From the NCBI GenBank assembly GCA_002633025.1, contig NMRB01001091.1:97411-161410 (forward strand): DNA of 64,000 nucleotides, written 5' to 3'. The position numbers and the translations under genes were made by a program. This DNA is from Notospermus geniculatus (lineage: Eukaryota > Nemertea > Pilidiophora > Heteronemertea > Lineidae). The notes under the pieces were generated by a model. That model searched no databases. It worked only from the letters and a program-made list of their open reading frames with translations, and was not told the origin of the DNA. Below, piece after piece: positions 57,642 to 64,000 of the stretch (its first letter is position 1; each line of letters begins with the position of its first letter).

Positions 57642-60016
57642 ATGCAGGAGGAGGAGCCGGAACACAACCTTACCAGCTCACAGCGGTTGTCACGGCTGTT
57701 CGCCACAGCCATGACATCTTTTATGTGGTTTACATTGGTAAGTTGATTTTTAAAGCCATGACATCTTTTATGTGGTTTACATTGGTAAGTTGATTTTTAA
57801 AGCCATGACATCTTTTATGTGGTTTACATTGGTAAGTTGATTTTTAAAGCCAACTACTTGCACCCCTTCTTTCTTCGGTTAAAGATCATGGCCCGTATTT
57901 TAGAATGCTCCTCAACGTAAAGGAGTTCCTCAAGGCTATTGTTCTCCTGTTGAGAACAATAACCTTGAGGAACTCCTTTACGTTGAGGAGCATTCTAAAA
58001 TGCGGGCCCATGTATCACAGATATTTTCGCAGGCCAAGAAAATCATTGTTTATTTACATTTTATTTTATCCATTCATTCTTTGTCTTAACAGTAATTTGT
58101 TGGTGCCGTGCCCCTCTGACCGAAAGTATTCAATTTGATTGGTTGGCATGTCCCCAAAAGTCCAGAATGAAGTCATGATAGTACATTACATGTATCTTTA
58201 AAGTACATGTACAGTATTCGAAGTCTATTAATGCAAAAAAACATTTACAGAGATTGGTCCTTTTACGTTTGAAAATTCTGTTGACAACCACGTCATCACG
58301 TCGATTGAGTTAGCTTTTGGGCCCGTATGCACCAACGTAGATGATACCTAGATGAAGCGTAATCATGCCATTCCCAAAAAGTTCCTTAGTTGGTTTTTAG
58401 ACCGTTTGACAAATATTTTTATCATTTCCAGGGAGTAATGCAGTCGATCCCAGGCCCAACACTGTTGCAGCTCTGTCAAATTGCTAATACTTCCCTCGAC
58501 AAAATAACATATATTTTCGGGGCCCGTGGCGTCGGCATAATCCTCGGCACATTATTCGTCGGTTTCGTCATGAAAGATCGGTGGAGATCGGCAATGTTCG
58601 GCCTGATGCTCGTGTCAGCTGGTGTAGCACAAGGACTTGTTCCTTGGAGCAGCGGATTATGGACAATGCTGACCGCATTCATTTTCAATGGATTCGGGAA
58701 TGGCTTTCTTATGTCAGGTAGGATACAGAAACTTGGGAGGAAAGATGTAGGCTACATGTAAATCTGACCCTGGGTCATTTCGACTTTACATTTTATTCGT
58801 TTCGCTGGTACACTTACCATGCTTACTACACCCAGGTGATCACGTGGTCGCCATTTCATTTTGTCGTTGCTACACACTTATAGCCCTGACATCATTTTTT
58901 CCTTCAGGCGGAATCAGCTTCGTCAAATATCTCTGGGGGGACAGGACCGCCATACCATTATCGTCGTTAACAGTTGGATACTTCCTCGGAGCATCCATCA
59001 TCCCCCTGATCGCCTATCCCTTCCTGCCGAGGTTTGCCGAGCCAGGAACTACAATCCCGTCTAATACTTCCGTCGTGGACAACTCAGCGTCCAATGTAAC
59101 CATGGTAACAATGGCTAATGTAACGGATGAACATACCGGATATCGTGAACACCTACGCCGAATGAAAACGCTGTATTCACTTATCACGGGAATCACCATT
59201 TTGGCTGCAATAGGACTTGCATGTAGTTCTTTCATTGTAGAATACTTTGGTTTTCGAGAATTTACTCAAGAGAAAAAAGGCTCGAGAAACAGTGGAGTCG
59301 TGAACGGAAGGTCACGTGTCTCTGTCATCTCTCTGGCGTTTGTTTGTATGCTTTGCTTCGTCGGCACGGAGTATAACTACGGAGGACTTATTGCATCGTA
59401 CGTCGTAAAACGTATCGGAGGGAGTGAGAGAGACGGGGCTGTTGTCACGTCCTCGTACTGGGGAATCACCATAGCAGCTGGGATTCTACAAGCATTCGCT
59501 TACGACTACCTAACGGCATCAACAATGGTGCTGATCAACTTCGTTTTGATGACAACTGCAGGAATGATACTAGTTTTCGGTTCAACAAGCATGATGACCG
59601 TTTGGTTCGGGACGGTGTTGTTCTCGGCAAGCAACCCATACACTGCCATATTACTGTGGGCTGATCATTACGTGAGCCTGACCTATGTCGTGTCAGCTGT
59701 AATCATCACCGGGGCTCAAGTCGGTGGCACAGTCGTGCCAGTAATCACAGGGCCTTTCTTTGCCCAATCACCAATTGCGTTAATGATAATCAACTTGATA
59801 CTCTTCCTCGTTTGTGATGCAACATTCGTTATCGTTGAACTCATAGCATATCCATACATTCGTGAATTTAGGTACATATCACTAGGACTTGTAAATACAA
59901 GGAAGTCTGTTATACCATCGGAACCGCTAAAGTCACCACACGGCGAACCAGTCGATAATGAGACATTCGAACTTCGGAACTCGATAAAAGGTATCAATAG
60001 CTACATCGGCGAATAA
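57642..60016 (+). CDS. NaGLT1/MFSD4-like sugar transporter, gene C, complete
   Basis: Exons 57642-57737, 58432-58717 and 58908-60016 join in phase to give 496 residues ending TAA. Exon 1 has an acidic N-terminus (MQEEEPEHNLTSS) and the first helix (ATAMTSFMWFTL). Exon 2 has GVMQSIPGPTLLQ and the loop FVMKDRWRSAMFG. Exon 3 starts GGISFVKYLWGDR and has an extracellular loop with NTS, NVT and NVT sequons. It ends in a longer C-terminal tail (LKSPHGEPVDNETFELRNS) than gene A. Gene structure and exon 2 length are identical to gene A, and sequence similarity is moderate, so the two are older tandem paralogues than A and copy B. The exon 1 donor region is triplicated (see 57707-57847). Confidence 0.85.
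57707..57847 (+). repeat. 47-bp tandem repeat covering the exon 1 splice donor (3 copies)
   Basis: Units 57707-57753, 57754-57800 and 57801-57847 each hold the last 10 codons of exon 1 and the donor GTAAGTTGA. The corresponding place in copy 1 (about 44074-44165) has two units. Only the first donor keeps the frame; reading past it meets TGA two codons later. Confidence 0.95.
57891..58007. repeat. Near-perfect 56-base-arm palindrome in gene C intron 1
   Basis: Arms 57891-57946 and 57952-58007 pair with two or three mismatches around a five-base loop. Core words are TTTTAGAATGCTCCTCAACG and its complement. The outer ends read GCCCGTA / TGCGGGC. Confidence 0.93.
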
Positions 60017-60926
60017 ATTTTACATCATATCAATGTCAAACTGAAAATATTATAAGATATTTGGTAAGAACTGAATTTCCAAACGATGGAAAGTAGAGTA
60101 ATCATTTCTTAGTGCCCATTACTTGGAATTTTATTTCTCACACCTCACATCCTCAAATGCATGGATCCTAGTGGAAAACTGATCCATAAATGCGATTCTT
60201 TCTCTTCGTCTGCAGATCGAGCTCGTTTGAGCAGATCCGCTGCGAAAGTTTTTTTTGGCCGCCCGGTGAATAATAACAAATCATTACCAACACACAGAAT
60301 AGAAGACTCCGGGTTTCATTTCCGCAGATTTCGTGTCCTAAGCTGCTGCGGGAAGATTAGAAAATATAGTCAGAATTGCTTGTTCTGCTGGAGGAGGCGA
60401 CGATTTCTGCAGTTCACATAGGCCTATATCCAGTCATGGTATCTTACTAACAATCTTATAATTTTATTAGTACGTATCTTAGCTATTCGTTGTAAGATCT
60501 TAGAAAGAAAACTCTTTCTTAGTAAGATTTTTCTGATAAGATTCTAGTAAGAAAAATCTTAAAGAAAAATACCAAAACCATAAAATGTGATCCAACAATG
60601 TTTAAATATACCACCTTATGATAGGAAAGAAGGACTAGGAATTTAACAATCAAAATTCCTCTTCAAACAATCCGTTCACAGGTGATTCATCTGCTCGTGG
60701 TTTCCAAAAATATTAAGTGTAATGATCGAAAATCTCGGTAAATCTCCGACCCTCCGGTGTCAACATGCTCTCCTGATTCCAGCACAGTGGCGCAGATGTG
60801 GTTCACGTTGATGGAGAGACGACACATCGCTAGCCATTCTGGTGGTAGGCCTACAGTACAACCTTTCTTGCTGAACACGGTGATATTCCGAACCACGATT
60901 GAACGCCACAACATTTCACATATCAC

Positions 60927-62218
60927 GCGTTGCTGGTTCGACAAAATCTAGACTAGTACCTGATCCTACCAACGTGCGCGCTGCAGTCGGACGTGGCTTG
61001 TTTGATAGGACCAGTATTGGCCGCCATTTGTGGAGGAATTCAGGCAGTGACGTCAATTGGAAATTTTATGTAATTTACATGTAATGTAAATTTATTCAAT
61101 TTTTCATTCTTATATCTCAATGTTATAAGGCTGGCCCAAACCGCTGAAAGCCACCGGGGCACTGTCATCAAAAATATCTAACACGTGACAGGTAGTTGAA
61201 GAAATGTATACAATTTTATTGCATTTCAGTGAAATTAAGCAGGCCAAACCACATCGAATAAGAGAGATGTTGCTGTAGGTGGTCAGAATGCCGCCATTAG
61301 TAGATTGTCCTAATTTATCAGATGATCTGACAAATCGTATTCCCGCTGGCCGTGGAAAATCTGCAATAGGCGTCAGGGCCTATATTCATAAAACCTTGCT
61401 AGCTTAAGCCTAGGTCACAAATGCACCGGGCCCCGTACGATTTTCCCCACCCAGCGGCTTGCTGCGGATTTTAGAGACTGAAACTCGGATCTAAAGCCTG
61501 CCGCACACGTGAGCTATCTGCTGAGCAAAAAATCATTCGAGACCGTTTGCTCAGCAGATAGCTCACCGAAAAATACGCGCACACGCGAGTTTTCTGCCTC
61601 GCGAGGAAAAAAACTCACCGAAATTACGCGCACACGCGAGCTATCTGCNGCGTTGCTGGTTCGACAAAATCTAGACTAGTACCTGATCCTACCAACGTGC
61701 GCGCTGCAGTCGGACGTGGCTTGTTTGATAGGACCAGTATTGGCCGCCATTTGTGGAGGAATTCAGGCAGTGACGTCAATTGGAAATTTTATGTAATTTA
61801 CATGTAATGTAAATTTATTCAATTTTTCATTCTTATATCTCAATGTTATAAGGCTGCCCCAAACCGCTGAAAGCCACTGGGGCACTGTCATCAAAAATAT
61901 CTAACACGTGACATGTAGTTGAAGAAATGTACACAATTTTATTGCATTTCAGTGAAATTAAGCAGGCCAAACCACAACGAATAAGAGAGATGTTGCTGTA
62001 GGTGGTCAGAATGCCACCATTAGTAGACTGTCCTAATTTATCAGATGATCTGACAAATCGTATTCCCGCTGGCCGTGGAAAATCTGCAATAGGCGTCAGG
62101 GCCTATATTCATAAAACCTTGCTAGCTTAAGCCTAGGTCACAAATGCACCGGGTCCCGTACGATTTTCCCCACCCAGCGGCTTGCTGCGGATTTTAGAGA
62201 CTGAAACTCGGATCTAAG
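60927..62218. repeat. Duplication across single N at 61649
   Basis: 60927-61494 and 61650-62218 match almost base for base (both begin GCGTTGCTGGTTCG). After 61494 the first copy runs into a CCTGCCGCACAC foldback (61495-61648), while the second continues into different sequence (GATGAATCATGCC). This looks like two haplotypes placed in series, one with the foldback insertion. Confidence 0.9.
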
Positions 62219-62944
62219 ATGAATCATGCCGAAATCGCCTGAATAGATAGGCGGAAAGTAGGCTGGATCAAACTGGGCACCGTAGAAATTGGCCAAAATG
62301 TCTGTTTTTACTCGCCGTACGGGCCCCGGAGTGGATATGTGACTGGGGCTTTTGTTGGTTGCTAATGGTGTTCATGTACATTGGCCTGTACAAACTGGGT
62401 AATTTAGCAACTAAGCCTAGCAAAGTTTTATGAATATGGGCCCTGGTTTTCATGAGAAGTCGTAAGTTACGATCGTTGGTCGTCTGCTAAAAAGACCATT
62501 CAAATGAAGAATAACGTCACGGAAATAGATTTGAATATGTATATTGGAGATCTGCAGAAATCAGTAATACTGAAGTTGTGTTTTGAGATAGCTTGATGAT
62601 TAGTGCCCTCCTTATAGCGTTCTGCGGACACATCGTGTTGGAACAAACCTGAACCCAGGATGTGCAGAATTCTATCCATATACTTAGTATATGGATATAC
62701 TATTATAAGCATGGTAAGGTATATACTTATAAGCATGATAAGGTTCCGTGATTTGTCGCTGATCTCAACCTCCCTCCGTAGAACGCCATAACGATGTGGA
62801 CGAGATTATTTGCAGCTTATTCATGTCATATTCCTGTATCCTTGATGAGATGAGTTTACAGACCCTTAATCTAAACAATTCAACCGTGATTGCTAGTTGT
62901 TGTCTGTGAGAGTCGTTGACAACTCTTCATTTCCAGATCCGATT

Positions 62945-63344
62945 GGCGCGAGGTTTTCAGCCGAATATCTCCGCAACGGCTGGGTCAAATTTGACACACC
63001 ATACATCAAGTCACTTGTCTTTCTTGTCGGTATCTTTCTGCTATCTTCATTTTTTCCTTAAGGCCGACATGATGGATCCCTTTCTCAAAACTCACTTCAT
63101 TTCACCATGATGTTCAGTGCAGTTTACACATGCGCGATGCATTGCGTCATTTCAAAATGGCCGCCATTTCGCCCGTAACGGCGTAAATACGAACTGTGAT
63201 AAGTGAAAGAACTTTTTTATGTCACGTTTTTATGGAAAACGACAGCGATGATGCATGTAGCGGCAAAAAAAACAAATCGGTTGATGTATGATATGTCCAA
63301 TTTGACCCAGCCGTTGCGGAGATATCGTTCATAAACCTCGCCCC
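62945..63344. repeat. Foldback element with ATATCTCCGCAACGGCTGGG arms
   Basis: Arms of about 65 bases (62945-63012 and 63283-63344) carry ATATCTCCGCAACGGCTGGG and GTCAAATT in inverted orientation. The loop of about 270 bases is non-coding. Confidence 0.88.
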
Positions 63345-63456
63345 ACTCGGAAGTGGAATGAAGAGTAGGAGAATTTTTTGCAAGTGTCAAACGGGGTTTT
63401 TGAGCATGGAGACACATCATTCACTTCTTCTGCAAATTGATACGGCCAAGACTTAC

Positions 63457-63697
63457 CAATTTTGTCATAGTAATCGAAGTAAGCATATGAAGTACGTTCA
63501 GCACAAACTGGCTTTTTCAACAGACAACTACTCATACTCCACGTCAATAACATGAAACCCGAACAGCTTTCTGTCTTCTCGCACAGAGCTGCACAATGTT
63601 CAACCAGAATCTCCCCGATCTCTATATGTTCCACTTTGAAAATATCTTCATCCGGGCAATCAGCATGTCTACATGAATAACGAGACCCTTGGATTAG
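63457..63697 (-). CDS. PAN/apple-like exon, partial gene
   Basis: Acceptor CGTTTCAG (63698-63705) and donor GTAAGT (63451-63456) bound an open exon of 80 codons. The cysteine pattern YSCRHADC, VEHCAALCEKTESCSGF, SCLLKKPVC resembles a PAN/apple domain of a secreted or membrane protein. It is on the opposite strand to, and different from, the exon at 22190-22444. No other exon of the gene is visible; the rest lies beyond the window or in undetected short exons. Confidence 0.55.
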
Positions 63698-64000
63698 CTG
63701 AAACGTACGGGATTACAATCAGTGTACGGCTCTGGAAAAAAATTATTAGACCACCTCTGTTTTTCTACTCATTTCCCTTTAGATAGGTCCTACAAAAAGT
63801 CTTATTCACCCATTCTGAAACCCATTCGGTAATGTCCCATCAGCTGATGAATTTTCACTGAAATCGACCACAGGCATAGAAATAATTCAGAAAAACGAAC
63901 GTTCGTTGGAAATGAATGGCAATATTCAATACCGGTACTTATGAGCAAGAGTGTACTGAACCCTCTATCTATGTGAGAACAACCGCCTCAGAAATCTGTG

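Larger units (their letters stand above)
60017..63456. other. Non-coding region after the transporter cluster
   Basis: No exon supported. AGTAAGAAAAATCTTA and TCTTACTAA words cluster at 60430-60560. A 570-base duplication lies around the single N at 61649, and a foldback at 62945-63344. The right half of the GGTTGAGATCAGCGAC foldback is at about 62740-62772. Confidence 0.6.

Noticed and set aside
63217-63420. 67-aa minus-strand open frame next to the PAN exon
   Set aside because: Most of it lies in the right arm of a foldback element (62945-63344).

Overview
The window is nuclear DNA of an animal: genes are split by GT-AG introns, and there are tRNA-derived SINEs, many short inverted-repeat elements and a large AT-rich satellite. 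The frequent words TAGGCCTA and TACATGTA, the gene families present and the high divergence between duplicated blocks suggest a highly heterozygous marine invertebrate (echinoderm, hemichordate, amphioxus or similar). The species cannot be fixed from sequence alone.

Layout. 0.7-6.1 kb (+): 3' part of a p21-activated kinase (PAK) gene with an internal 1.13-kb tandem duplication. 6.1-10.8 kb: its 3' flank. 10.85-15.75 kb: a satellite complex in which 126-bp hairpin monomers bracket arrays of a 12-bp AT-rich word, followed by a small CCGCGG array. 15.75-22 kb: non-coding, with a degenerate tandem repeat and MITEs. 22.2-26.5 kb (+): a PAN/apple-like exon and two tandem paralogous exons of an unrecognised family, one shown twice around a single-N join. 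26.8-31.75 kb (-): a complete seven-exon ENPP6-like choline phosphodiesterase gene (463 aa). 34.0-36.4 kb (-): a two-exon eight-pass membrane protein of unknown family. 39.2-60.0 kb (+): a cluster of NaGLT1/MFSD4-like sugar transporters, with complete gene A (39.2-42.1), complete gene C (57.6-60.0) and, from a 3-kb segmental duplication, an orphan first exon (44.0) and an orphan third exon (54.3). Between the duplicated blocks lies about 10 kb holding the last four exons of an arginine/serine-rich protein (47.2-53.1). 60-63.4 kb: non-coding, with another single-N duplication. 63.46-63.70 kb (-): a second PAN/apple-like exon.

The genes do not form an operon or pathway. The window's main theme is mobile and self-complementary DNA: at least 20 foldback elements, two MITE families seen as filled versus empty sites between the two transporter copies, four tRNA-derived SINE families, and several elements whose interior is built from one 8-14-bp word and its reverse complement. 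Several duplications may be unmerged haplotypes rather than real paralogy; each is flagged.
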